Source: Campylobacterales bacterium (GTDB taxonomy: Bacteria > Campylobacterota > Campylobacteria > Campylobacterales > JAADDG01). Taken from it: a DNA stretch of 7,583 nucleotides. Both the position numbers and the translations under genes were made by a program. Below, in pieces: positions 1-5,768 of the stretch (position 1 is its first letter; the number at the start of each line of letters is the position of its first letter). Location: assembly GCA_027009865.1 (NCBI GenBank), contig JALVCR010000264.1:1-7583 (forward strand). Direction: 5' to 3'. The notes below the pieces were generated by a model. That model saw nothing but the letters and a program-made list of their open reading frames with translations. It made no database searches and was not told the origin of the DNA.

Positions 1-70
1 TCAAATATCTCTCTGACATTATGTTTTATAGACCTCGAAGGCTTCCAAACCCCCGCTCTCTCAAACGAGG
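1..70 (-). other. GC-rich structured leader or small RNA, possibly with the first codons of a divergent gene (cut by window edge)
   Basis: This block is far richer in G and C than its surroundings. Read on the minus strand it begins just downstream of a TATAAT box. It can fold into a stem in which CCTCG (70-66) pairs with CGAGG (37-33), extendable to 7 bp with one G-U pair if the RNA starts a few bases earlier. The roughly 28-nt loop contains a G5 run and a small GGTT/AGCC hairpin. A minus-strand ATG at 19-17 opens a frame reading M-S-E-R-Y-L up to the edge. Its only Shine-Dalgarno candidate, GAGG (36-33), is 13 nt away and lies inside the stem. It could be the 5' UTR of a gene to the left or the start of a small RNA. 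I checked by memory for tRNA, tmRNA, SRP RNA, 6S RNA and common riboswitch cores and recognised none. Confidence 0.35.
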
Positions 71-75
71 CCGAA

Positions 76-81
76 ATTATA
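76..81 (-). promoter_or_regulatory. Divergent minus-strand sigma-70-type promoter (-10 TATAAT)
   Basis: The minus strand carries a perfect TATAAT here, with an expected start of transcription near base 69. Upstream of it (plus coordinates 91-98 and 102-109) the octamer AGCTTAAA occurs twice at an 11-bp interval. On the minus strand this gives phased T-rich blocks, and periodic T-rich upstream DNA in place of a -35 box is characteristic of Campylobacter-type promoters. The GC-rich stretch directly after the -10 box would form the discriminator and the RNA 5' end. The gene it drives lies outside the window. Confidence 0.5.
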
Positions 82-192
82 TAATGTAAAAGCTTAAAAA
101 GAGCTTAAATCAATAAGAGGCTAATTATTTTTTTGTAAAATCGCTTATAAAAAAATTTATGCTTTTTAAAGTTTAAAAAACTATCGAAATAT

Positions 193-198
193 TATAAA
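193..198 (+). promoter_or_regulatory. Candidate promoter of the argD-methyltransferase unit (-10 TATAAA)
   Basis: TATAAA (193-198) lies 41 bp before the argD start codon in a region of T and A tracts, with no convincing -35 hexamer. It would give a 5' UTR of about 35 nt containing the Shine-Dalgarno sequence AAGGGA (229-234), 5 nt before the ATG. Alternative -10-like boxes lie further upstream (TAAAAT at 136-141, TATAAA at 146-151), so more than one start site is possible. The rest of bases 90-239 shows no gene. Confidence 0.4.
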
Positions 199-239
199 AT
201 AAGTGATTAATTTCCAAATCACCAGCAAAAGGGAAAAAA

Positions 240-1427
240 ATGAATTTAAAAGAGATTGATTTAGAGTATGTGCTTCACTCTTACAATAGAAACTATGTAA
301 ATTTCAAAAATGGTAAAAATGCTACTCTTTTTAGTGAAGATGGAAAAGAGTATATAGATTTTACAAGCGGAATAGGAGTGGTAAGCGTAGGACATGCAAA
401 TGAAAGATTAGCAAATGCTATTTGTGAAAGTGCAAAAAGCATCATTCATATCTCCAACCTGTATTTAATAGAACCCCAAGCGCTTCTTGCTAAAAAATTG
501 ATTGAAAGAAGCGGATATGATATGAGATGTTTTTTTGCAAACAGCGGAGCGGAAGCAAACGAAGGAGCAATAAAAATAGCAAGAAAATATGGAGAAGTGG
601 AAGGAGAAGTAAAAAGATACAAAATAATTACATTAAAGCACTCTTTTCATGGAAGAACAATAACAGCTCTAAAAGCTACCGGCCAAGAGAAAATGCACAA
701 CTATTTTGGTCCATTCCCAGATGGTTTTGTATATGCAGAAAATATAGAAGAAATTCCATCTTTATGCGATGAAAAAACAATAGCTGTCATGATTGAGCTA
801 ATTCAAGGAGAAGGAGGCGTAGAGCCTCAAGATAAAGAAAAAGTGCAAAATCTATCTAAATTTTTAAAAGAGAGAGATATTCTATTGATAGTAGATGAGG
901 TACAAACAGGAATTTTTAGAACAGGAGAACTTCTTGCCTCAAATCTATATGAGATAGAACCTGACATAATTACTTTAGCTAAAGGCTTGGGAGGAGGAGT
1001 CCCGATAGGAGCGATAATGACAAAACTAAAAGATATTTTCAAACCCGGAGATCACGGAAGCACTTTTGGAGGAAATTTTCTTGTAACCAAAGCGGCTAAT
1101 GAAGTTTTGGATATTTTAAAAGAGGAAAAAGAATCTGGAAAGCTTGATGAAAGATTTATATATTTTGAGACAAAAACAAAAGAGCTGGCAAAAGAATTTG
1201 ATAAAATAGTTTTAAAAGAGGTTGGAATTGGCTTTATGAGAGGTCTTAGAATTAAAGATTTGGAAACTTTAAATAAGATAGTCAATACCTCTTTTGAAAA
1301 AGGGCTTTTGGTGCTTAAAGCTGGAAGAAATACTTTAAGATTTTTACCTCCTCTTACAATAACCAAAAAAGAGATGGATAGAGGCTTTGAAATTTTAAGA
1401 GAAGTTTTAAAAGAGGTTGCAAACTAA
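240..1427 (+). CDS. argD: Acetylornithine/succinyldiaminopimelate-type aminotransferase (class III, PLP-dependent)
   Basis: This is a full-length 395-residue class-III aminotransferase. ArgD transfers the amino group of glutamate to N-acetylglutamate semialdehyde to make N-acetylornithine in cytoplasmic arginine biosynthesis. Many ArgD enzymes also perform the equivalent diaminopimelate-pathway step. Visible landmarks are the cofactor-phosphate motif NSGAEANE (101-108), SFHGRT (135-140), the metal/PLP-ring loop DEVQTG (219-224), the PLP-binding lysine K248 in TLAKGLGGG, HGSTFGGN (272-279) and the C-terminal substrate-arginine region NTLRFLPPL (364-372). The ATG is chosen because it follows AAGGGA by 5 nt and the N terminus matches the family length. 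It is the first gene of an operon whose second gene overlaps its stop codon. ArgD is favoured over other class-III members such as GabT or RocD because of its size and the motif set, but substrate choice cannot be read from sequence alone. Confidence 0.9.
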   Translation: MNLKEIDLEYVLHSYNRNYVNFKNGKNATLFSEDGKEYIDFTSGIGVVSVGHANERLANAICESAKSIIHISNLYLIEPQALLAKKLIERSGYDMRCFFANSGAEANEGAIKIARKYGEVEGEVKRYKIITLKHSFHGRTITALKATGQEKMHNYFGPFPDGFVYAENIEEIPSLCDEKTIAVMIELIQGEGGVEPQDKEKVQNLSKFLKERDILLIVDEVQTGIFRTGELLASNLYEIEPDIITLAKGLGGGVPIGAIMTKLKDIFKPGDHGSTFGGNFLVTKAANEVLDILKEEKESGKLDERFIYFETKTKELAKEFDKIVLKEVGIGFMRGLRIKDLETLNKIVNTSFEKGLLVLKAGRNTLRFLPPLTITKKEMDRGFEILREVLKEVAN

Positions 1428-2461
1428 TGAAACTTAAAAAATTTAGCGAGTTTATGCGAGAATGGCTCTATGCAAAAGATGGATATTATGCAAAATTTAG
1501 ACAGATAGGAAAAAAGGGAGATTTTTACACAGCCGTTTCAAGCAGCATGTTTTTTGGAGGTTCAATTGCAAAAAAATTCCTTACAAGTCTAAAAGAGGGA
1601 TTTTTTTCCAAAGATGCCTTTATTTTGGAAATCGGAGCTCACCAAGGATATCTTCTTGCAGATATAGTGCAGTTTATTTATACGCTTGAGCCAAAATTAT
1701 TAGATACTTTAACATTTGCAATAGTAGAGCCTCAAGATGAGAATATAAAAGCACAAAAAGATTATTTTAAAAAATCTTTTGGGGACGCAGTTAAATTGCA
1801 ACATTTTAAATCTTTAAAAGATTTAAATCTCAAAGAGGCTTTCATTGTCTCCAATGAACTATTTGACGCATTTGAGTGTGAAGTTATAAAAGATGGAAAA
1901 CAGTTATATATAGATGAGAATTTTGAACCTCATTTTATGGAAATGGATGAATTTACAAAAAAACTTTCAAATAAATATAATATAAAAATTGGAGAGATAG
2001 CAAAAGGCTATGAAGAGTTTGCAAAAGATTTAAGCAACGGTATAAAAAAGTATGAATTTATAACTTTTGATTACGGAGAAAAACTTCCAAGAGGAGATAT
2101 CTCCTTGAGAATCTATAGCAAACATCAAGTCTATCCTTTTTTCTCTTTAACCAAATTTGCAAAAGATGAAAATTTAAACGAAAATATCTCTCTAAAAACA
2201 CTTTTTAAAAAATCGGATATAACTTATGATGTCCATTTCAATCACTTAATAGACTCTTTTAAAGAATCAAAAGCTAAAGATATAGAATTTAAAAGTCAAA
2301 TTACCGCTTTAACAGAATTTGGCTTGATAGAGCTTTTGGATATGCTTAGAAAAAATACCGATCAAAAAACATATTTTAGCGAATTAAATAGAGCTAAACT
2401 TTTAATAGATCCGGCATTTATGGGAGAGAGATTTAAAATGTTTAAATGCAGAAAATATTAA
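1427..2461 (+). CDS. MidA/NDUFAF7-family SAM-dependent methyltransferase (DUF185, COG1565)
   Basis: This 344-residue protein resembles the MidA/NDUFAF7 family. The mitochondrial members symmetrically dimethylate an arginine of the complex I subunit NDUFS2; the target of bacterial members is not established. Family signatures appear in order: GDFYTAVSSS near the N terminus (31-40), the SAM-binding glycine-rich motif ILEIGAHQG (66-74), SNELFDAFE (142-150), corresponding to the family SNELLDA motif, FDYG (214-217), LRIYSKHQV (227-235), corresponding to the family R-H region, DITYDVHF (264-271), and a C-terminal MGERFKMF (332-339). No signal peptide or membrane segment is visible, so it is probably cytoplasmic. 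The ATG overlaps the argD stop codon by one base (TAATG) with AAGAGG ten bases upstream, which indicates co-transcription and likely translational coupling. It ends 5 bp from a convergent gene. Family assignment is firm; the substrate is unknown. Confidence 0.87.
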   Translation: MKLKKFSEFMREWLYAKDGYYAKFRQIGKKGDFYTAVSSSMFFGGSIAKKFLTSLKEGFFSKDAFILEIGAHQGYLLADIVQFIYTLEPKLLDTLTFAIVEPQDENIKAQKDYFKKSFGDAVKLQHFKSLKDLNLKEAFIVSNELFDAFECEVIKDGKQLYIDENFEPHFMEMDEFTKKLSNKYNIKIGEIAKGYEEFAKDLSNGIKKYEFITFDYGEKLPRGDISLRIYSKHQVYPFFSLTKFAKDENLNENISLKTLFKKSDITYDVHFNHLIDSFKESKAKDIEFKSQITALTEFGLIELLDMLRKNTDQKTYFSELNRAKLLIDPAFMGERFKMFKCRKY

Positions 2462-2466
2462 ACTAA

Positions 2467-3573
2467 TTAAAGAGAAGAGGATTCCTCTTCTTCCCTACTT
2501 AATGTCAGCTTTTTTTTTATCTCTTTTTGTTTTGCTTTAGCTAATTCTTCTATATACTTTTTATCTAATTTTTTGATATATTCATCTATATTCTCTTTTG
2601 TTAAAACATCTCCAAAATCAGGAGGAATATTAGGATCTTTTCTTCCTAATACTTTATGAGCTATTAAAGTTCCGATTCTTGGATAAAAGTGATTTGAATC
2701 AAGATAGTTATGAGCGTAATCGTTGGTTATACTGTTTTCAGTCATAAAATTGGTAACTTTTCCAAAAATTTCTACAAGTTCTTTAAGCCATCTTTCATAA
2801 TCTTTAATCCTTCCCTCGTTTATCATCAATCTAAACATATGAGCGCTAACTGGGGTTGTAAAAACTATAAATTTGCTGTGAGGATTTTTTTTCTTTAAAT
2901 TTTTTAAAATATTGGTGTAATTCTCATCATAAACATACTTTTTTTCCCAATAATTTCTTCTTTCTATAAATTTTTTGGCAAATTTTGGATCTAAAATATC
3001 GGTAGTTGCTACATTATGTCTATTATATGATCTTCTATACTTTTTACCGGTTATAAATCTTCTCAAATTTGCAATAGAGTTTCTCAAAGCATCAATGCTA
3101 AAGAGAAGTTTCCATCTATAAAGAAAAGATGTTGTATTCTTTATAATCCTCTCTGGATTTACATTACTATTTTCATATTTATTAGTCCCAAAAAAATCCA
3201 AAGCCAAAATTATATACTCAAACTCTCCGCCTTTTACCTTTTTTGCAAAATCAATGTAAGGTTCATACTCTTTTGGCAGCATCAAAGATACGGCATAATT
3301 GAAAACTTTTAAAGGAGGATTGAAATCATTTTGATTTATAAGTGTTGTCCTGCTGCTTCCCAAAAGAAGGGAGTCATAATCAAATTTATGAAAATAGATA
3401 TAATTTGTTTTTTGTTGCCGTTCATTAGCTCCCGTTTGCATTTGATTGAAAATATTTTCATGATCAAACGTCCAATATGAATCCATAACGTAATTTACAG
3501 TTCCAACCAATGCCATAAAGGAAAAAAAGATTCCAAACATCCATTTTAAAGTTTTTTTATAAGCTTCTTCCAT
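2467..3573 (-). CDS. Membrane-anchored SGNH-hydrolase-like protein, AlgJ/AlgX/DltD-type partner of the MBOAT acyltransferase
   Basis: This 368-residue protein has an N-terminal hydrophobic segment (about 11-30) with a charged N-terminus, consistent with a signal anchor that places the rest outside the inner membrane. The following domain carries SGNH-type marks: a block I equivalent LLLGSSRT (69-76) with S74 as likely nucleophile, and a DxxH pair at D292 and H295 (LDSNHF). The stretch NERQQKTN (50-57) is typical of this MBOAT-neighbour family. Such proteins accept an acyl group exported by an AlgI-like MBOAT and place it on a polysaccharide. It starts 8 bp after the MBOAT gene on the same strand, its weak Shine-Dalgarno TAGG overlapping that gene's TAG stop, so the two are an operon. 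The C terminus (about 322-368) is a Lys/Glu-rich extension ending in EEEESSSL. Catalytic residues are inferred from motif position; the acceptor is unknown. Confidence 0.75.
   Translation of the reverse strand: MEEAYKKTLKWMFGIFFSFMALVGTVNYVMDSYWTFDHENIFNQMQTGANERQQKTNYIYFHKFDYDSLLLGSSRTTLINQNDFNPPLKVFNYAVSLMLPKEYEPYIDFAKKVKGGEFEYIILALDFFGTNKYENSNVNPERIIKNTTSFLYRWKLLFSIDALRNSIANLRRFITGKKYRRSYNRHNVATTDILDPKFAKKFIERRNYWEKKYVYDENYTNILKNLKKKNPHSKFIVFTTPVSAHMFRLMINEGRIKDYERWLKELVEIFGKVTNFMTENSITNDYAHNYLDSNHFYPRIGTLIAHKVLGRKDPNIPPDFGDVLTKENIDEYIKKLDKKYIEELAKAKQKEIKKKLTLSREEEESSSL
2473..2491. terminator. Hairpin at the convergent gene junction, possible bidirectional terminator
   Basis: AGAAGAGG (2473-2480) and CCTCTTCT (2484-2491) form a perfect 8-bp stem with a 3-base loop. 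It lies 11 bases after the methyltransferase stop codon and overlaps the last codons of the opposing gene. The position between two convergent genes fits a terminator. However, no U tract directly follows the stem on either strand: on the plus strand the T9 run (2510-2518) starts 18 bases later, and on the minus strand only CTTTAATTAG follows. Efficiency as an intrinsic terminator is therefore doubtful. Confidence 0.35.
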
Positions 3574-3581
3574 CTCAAAAC

Positions 3582-4982
3582 CTAAAAATTAAAATATAAA
3601 AATTCGCTAACTCTTGTTAGAAACATTGAAGAGAACGCAAAAACTCCTCCTCCAACTAAAGCCGTTTTAAATCCGGGCCTTAACTCTTGCCACATTTGCA
3701 TCGAATTTTTCAAAAATAAAGCGGCAAATGTGGAAATTATTAAAACAAAAAGAGCCGGATAATTTTCTGCATTAAAATAGTTCATTTGAGGCAGTTTAAA
3801 TCCGTAAAATCCAAACATTCCCTTAAGAAGCCTAATAGCATCATCCCACTCTTTAGCTCTAAAGAAGACCCAAGTGATATTTACAAACACAAAAGTTATA
3901 AACCATGCTAAATATTTATTCATAGAGTATCCAAGCTCTTTAAAGAATCTATGAATAACCATTCCTATACCGTGTAAGAATCCCCAAAATACAAATGTCC
4001 ATCCAGCACCGTGCCAAATGCCTCCAATTAAAAATGTTACAAAAAGATTATAATAAGTTCTAAATCTGCCCTTTCTGTTTCCTCCAAGGGGTATATAAAT
4101 ATAATCTCTTAAAAATCTGCTAAGTGTAATATGCCATCTTCTCCAAAAATCCTGAATATTTAAAGCTTTATAAGGAGAGTTGAAATTTATAGGAAGTTTT
4201 ATATTGAATAAAAGAGCCGAACCTATAGCCATATCGGTATAACCGCTAAAATCATAATAAAGCTGCATAGCATATGATAAAATTACGCTCCAAGCTTCAA
4301 AAAAACTAAGATTTACTCCAGAATCAAATCCCAAAGCCACATAAGGAGATAGCGTATCGGCTATAACCGCCTTTTTAAAAAGTCCTATCGCAAATATAAA
4401 AAGCCCGGCTGTTATGTTTTTATAAATTAATCTTTTATTCTCTTTATCCTCAAATTGAGGCATCATCTCTTTGTGATGAACAATAGGACCCGCTATTAGC
4501 TGAGGAAAAAAACTGACAAAAACCATATAATTTAAAAGATCATACTCTTTAGTTTCACCTTTATAACTGTCCACCAAATAAGCAATTTGCTGGAATGTAA
4601 AAAAGCTGATAGCAAGAGGCAAAGCTAAATGCAAAAGAGGAATATTAGCATTTACAAGAAAATTAATATTTTCAATAAAAAAATCGGCATATTTAAAATA
4701 TCCAAGCAAACCTACATTAAAAACTATACCTGCTATTAAAAGTTTTTTATTATGTCTCTTAAGTGTATTATTAGATAGAGTCGTTCCTATAGCATAGTTT
4801 ACGAACATAGAAACTAAAATCAAAGGAAGATATTTTATATTCCACCATGCATAAAAAAATAGAGATGATAAAACAAGAAGCGCCTTTGAAGCCAAAAGCC
4901 ATTCTCTCTTTACTAAATAAAAATAGCCAAAAAATACAATAGGTAAAAATACAAAAATATAGATATAAGAATTAAAAAGCAC
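3582..4982 (-). CDS. AlgI-like membrane-bound O-acyltransferase (MBOAT family)
   Basis: This is a full-length 466-residue polytopic protein with roughly 11-12 hydrophobic segments. AlgI-type MBOATs take acetyl or similar groups from a cytoplasmic donor across the inner membrane and pass them to a periplasmic transferase acting on an exopolysaccharide. Diagnostic stretches are the N-terminal MLFNSYIYIFVFLP (1-14), QLIAGPI (161-167), YYDFSGYTDMAIG (242-254), DFWRRWHITLS (278-288, with H284), PLGGNRKG (298-305) and GGIWHGAGW (320-328), whose H324 corresponds to the essential MBOAT histidine. Translation starts at GTG: the MLFNSY N terminus is the family norm and AAAGG lies 9 nt upstream. It is the first gene of a pair with the SGNH-like protein and has its own promoter. 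No alginate or cellulose synthesis gene is nearby, so the name AlgI should not be read as evidence for alginate. Confidence 0.9.
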   Translation of the reverse strand: MLFNSYIYIFVFLPIVFFGYFYLVKREWLLASKALLVLSSLFFYAWWNIKYLPLILVSMFVNYAIGTTLSNNTLKRHNKKLLIAGIVFNVGLLGYFKYADFFIENINFLVNANIPLLHLALPLAISFFTFQQIAYLVDSYKGETKEYDLLNYMVFVSFFPQLIAGPIVHHKEMMPQFEDKENKRLIYKNITAGLFIFAIGLFKKAVIADTLSPYVALGFDSGVNLSFFEAWSVILSYAMQLYYDFSGYTDMAIGSALLFNIKLPINFNSPYKALNIQDFWRRWHITLSRFLRDYIYIPLGGNRKGRFRTYYNLFVTFLIGGIWHGAGWTFVFWGFLHGIGMVIHRFFKELGYSMNKYLAWFITFVFVNITWVFFRAKEWDDAIRLLKGMFGFYGFKLPQMNYFNAENYPALFVLIISTFAALFLKNSMQMWQELRPGFKTALVGGGVFAFSSMFLTRVSEFLYFNF

Positions 4983-5009
4983 TTTGAAAAACCTTTAAAA
5001 TAAAATTAG

Positions 5010-5015
5010 ATTATA
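5010..5015 (-). promoter_or_regulatory. Promoter of the MBOAT-SGNH operon (-10 TATAAT)
   Basis: A perfect TATAAT on the minus strand, preceded by GCG, sits 27 bp upstream of the GTG start. Initiation would fall near 5003, giving a leader of about 20 nt that contains the Shine-Dalgarno AAAGG (4996-4992). Upstream DNA is A/T-rich with no clear -35 hexamer, as is usual in Campylobacterota. Confidence 0.55.
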
Positions 5016-5066
5016 CGCTATTTTCCATAAAAATAATATCGTTAAAAATAATAAATTTTTTACTAT

Positions 5067-5086
5067 AAAGGAAAATTGTTTCCTTT
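5067..5086 (-). terminator. Hairpin between the phosphatase gene and the MBOAT promoter, possible terminator
   Basis: AAAGGAAA (5067-5074) and TTTCCTTT (5079-5086) form an 8-bp perfect stem with a 4-base loop. It lies 54 bp beyond the phosphatase stop codon and upstream of the MBOAT promoter, so it would separate the two minus-strand units. On the minus strand the only T run after the loop is within the stem and ATAG follows, so the tract is poor. On the plus strand three more Ts follow, but no plus-strand gene reads into it. The rest of 4983-5139 is A/T tracts without a gene. Confidence 0.35.
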
Positions 5087-5139
5087 TTTGAAAAAAAAGA
5101 AAAAATATTTTATTTTTATAAAAAGTTTAATTATTATAT

Positions 5140-5682
5140 TTAATCTCTAATTAAAAGATTATTAATCTGAATCACTTCCAGATAGGATATCTTTTCGCTA
5201 AAAAACTCTATATCTTTATATATTTTTAAAAAAGCTTCTATAACGCCTTTATGAGTGCAAATAAGAATATTTTCTCCTCTTAATTTTTTAATTCCTCTCT
5301 TTACTCTATCTAAAAACTCATTTAAAGACTCTTTTGCTATAAAATTTATCCATTTTTCAATATTTTCAAAAGCTTCCAAAGGCGGAGGATTTATTTTTTC
5401 TATCTCTTCAAAACTTCTGCCTTCCGCAAAATCCCTAAAAGCTATCTCTCTAAATTCAAACAGTTTAGTAAAATTAAAAAATCCTAAAATTTTAAGAGTA
5501 TTTACACACCTTTTCAAATCGGAAGAGTAAACTTGATCAAAATTACTCTTTAAAAGAGTCTCTTTAAGTTTAATTATTTTCTTACTATTTTTATCTATCT
5601 GAATATCTATATCTATCCAGCCGTTAAAAGAGTTTAAGAATTTTTTTTCTACTGGAGCATGTCTTAAAAGAGTTACATTCAT
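5140..5682 (-). CDS. Histidine phosphatase superfamily protein (phosphoglycerate-mutase-like, CobC-type branch 1)
   Basis: This is a 180-residue cytoplasmic protein with the core residues of histidine phosphatases: R7 and the phospho-accepting H8 in LLRHAPVE, R58 in YSSDLKRC (52-59), the acid E79 in FREIAFRDFAEG, and the second histidine H144 in CTHKGV. All are present, so an active phosphatase is expected. The usual RHG triad reads RHA. Size and the SSDLKRC and REI...EG signatures resemble CobC alpha-ribazole phosphatases and small-molecule phosphatases, but no cobalamin gene is in the window, so the substrate is open. The start at 5682 is the only ATG that fits the conserved N-terminal strand. 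It lacks a convincing Shine-Dalgarno sequence and lies directly downstream of a -10 box. It is divergent from ycjX and on the same strand as the MBOAT operon, but 157 bp of hairpin and promoter DNA separate it from that operon, so it is probably monocistronic. Confidence 0.8.
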   Translation of the reverse strand: MNVTLLRHAPVEKKFLNSFNGWIDIDIQIDKNSKKIIKLKETLLKSNFDQVYSSDLKRCVNTLKILGFFNFTKLFEFREIAFRDFAEGRSFEEIEKINPPPLEAFENIEKWINFIAKESLNEFLDRVKRGIKKLRGENILICTHKGVIEAFLKIYKDIEFFSEKISYLEVIQINNLLIRD

Positions 5683-5689
5683 TTACGCG

Positions 5690-5695
5690 ATTCTA
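5690..5695 (-). promoter_or_regulatory. Extended -10 promoter (TGG-TAGAAT) abutting the phosphatase start codon
   Basis: On the minus strand TGGTAGAAT places an extended -10 motif (TGn plus TAGAAT) only 7 bases before the phosphatase ATG. Standard spacing puts the transcription start at or one base before the start codon, giving a leaderless or nearly leaderless mRNA. This agrees with the absence of a Shine-Dalgarno sequence. A TATAAA (5721-5716 on the minus strand) further upstream is an alternative that would give an ordinary leader of about 30 nt. Confidence 0.4.
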
Positions 5696-5730
5696 CCACA
5701 ATTATTAGGAATAATTTATATAAAAAATCC

Positions 5731-5742
5731 TTTTGATATAAT
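5731..5742 (+). promoter_or_regulatory. Promoter of ycjX-ycjF (TTTTGATATAAT)
   Basis: TTTTGA followed by a perfect TATAAT (5737-5742) matches the T-rich -16 region plus -10 arrangement of Campylobacterota sigma-70 promoters. Initiation near 5749 would give a leader of about 20 nt carrying GAGGA (5758-5762), 6 nt before the ATG. It shares the 86-bp spacer with the divergent phosphatase promoter, so the two could influence each other. Confidence 0.6.
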
Positions 5743-5768
5743 TTTACAATAAAATCTGAGGATTAAAT

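Noticed and set aside
30..75. Possible tRNA, tmRNA or SRP RNA fragment in the GC-rich patch
   Set aside because: No T-loop, CCA-type acceptor, anticodon arm, tmRNA ends or SRP tetraloop/GGAAG-type core can be aligned on either strand.
527..772. Plus-strand open frame inside argD
   Set aside because: It lies wholly inside a strongly supported aminotransferase, is Lys/Arg/Asn/Ser-biased as expected from a frame shift of A-rich codons, and has no ribosome site.
827..1366. Two minus-strand open frames opposite argD (827-1042 and 1052-1366)
   Set aside because: Both are antisense shadows with Ser/Phe/Leu/Lys bias, no Shine-Dalgarno and no recognisable motif.
2885..2892. A8 tract in the SGNH gene as a second phase-variation site
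   Set aside because: Runs of eight As are common in Lys codons of this A-rich genome and occur in neighbouring genes too (for example 5641-5648), so this one alone is not informative.
2710..2898. Short plus-strand frame opposite the SGNH gene
   Set aside because: It is antisense to a conserved gene, 62 residues with no motif and no ribosome site.
4983..5139. Small gene in the gap between the phosphatase and MBOAT genes
   Set aside because: The gap is mostly A/T tracts; it contains a hairpin, a promoter and a ribosome site but no plausible coding frame with a start and Shine-Dalgarno.
5075..5140. A/T-rich stretch as a possible replication origin or attachment site
   Set aside because: No repeated DnaA-box-like 9-mers, direct repeats or integrase gene nearby; A/T richness is normal for intergenic DNA here.
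5255..5530. Plus-strand frame opposite the histidine phosphatase gene
   Set aside because: It overlaps the conserved core of the phosphatase in antisense, and its Ser/Phe/Lys-rich composition is typical of complementary reading.
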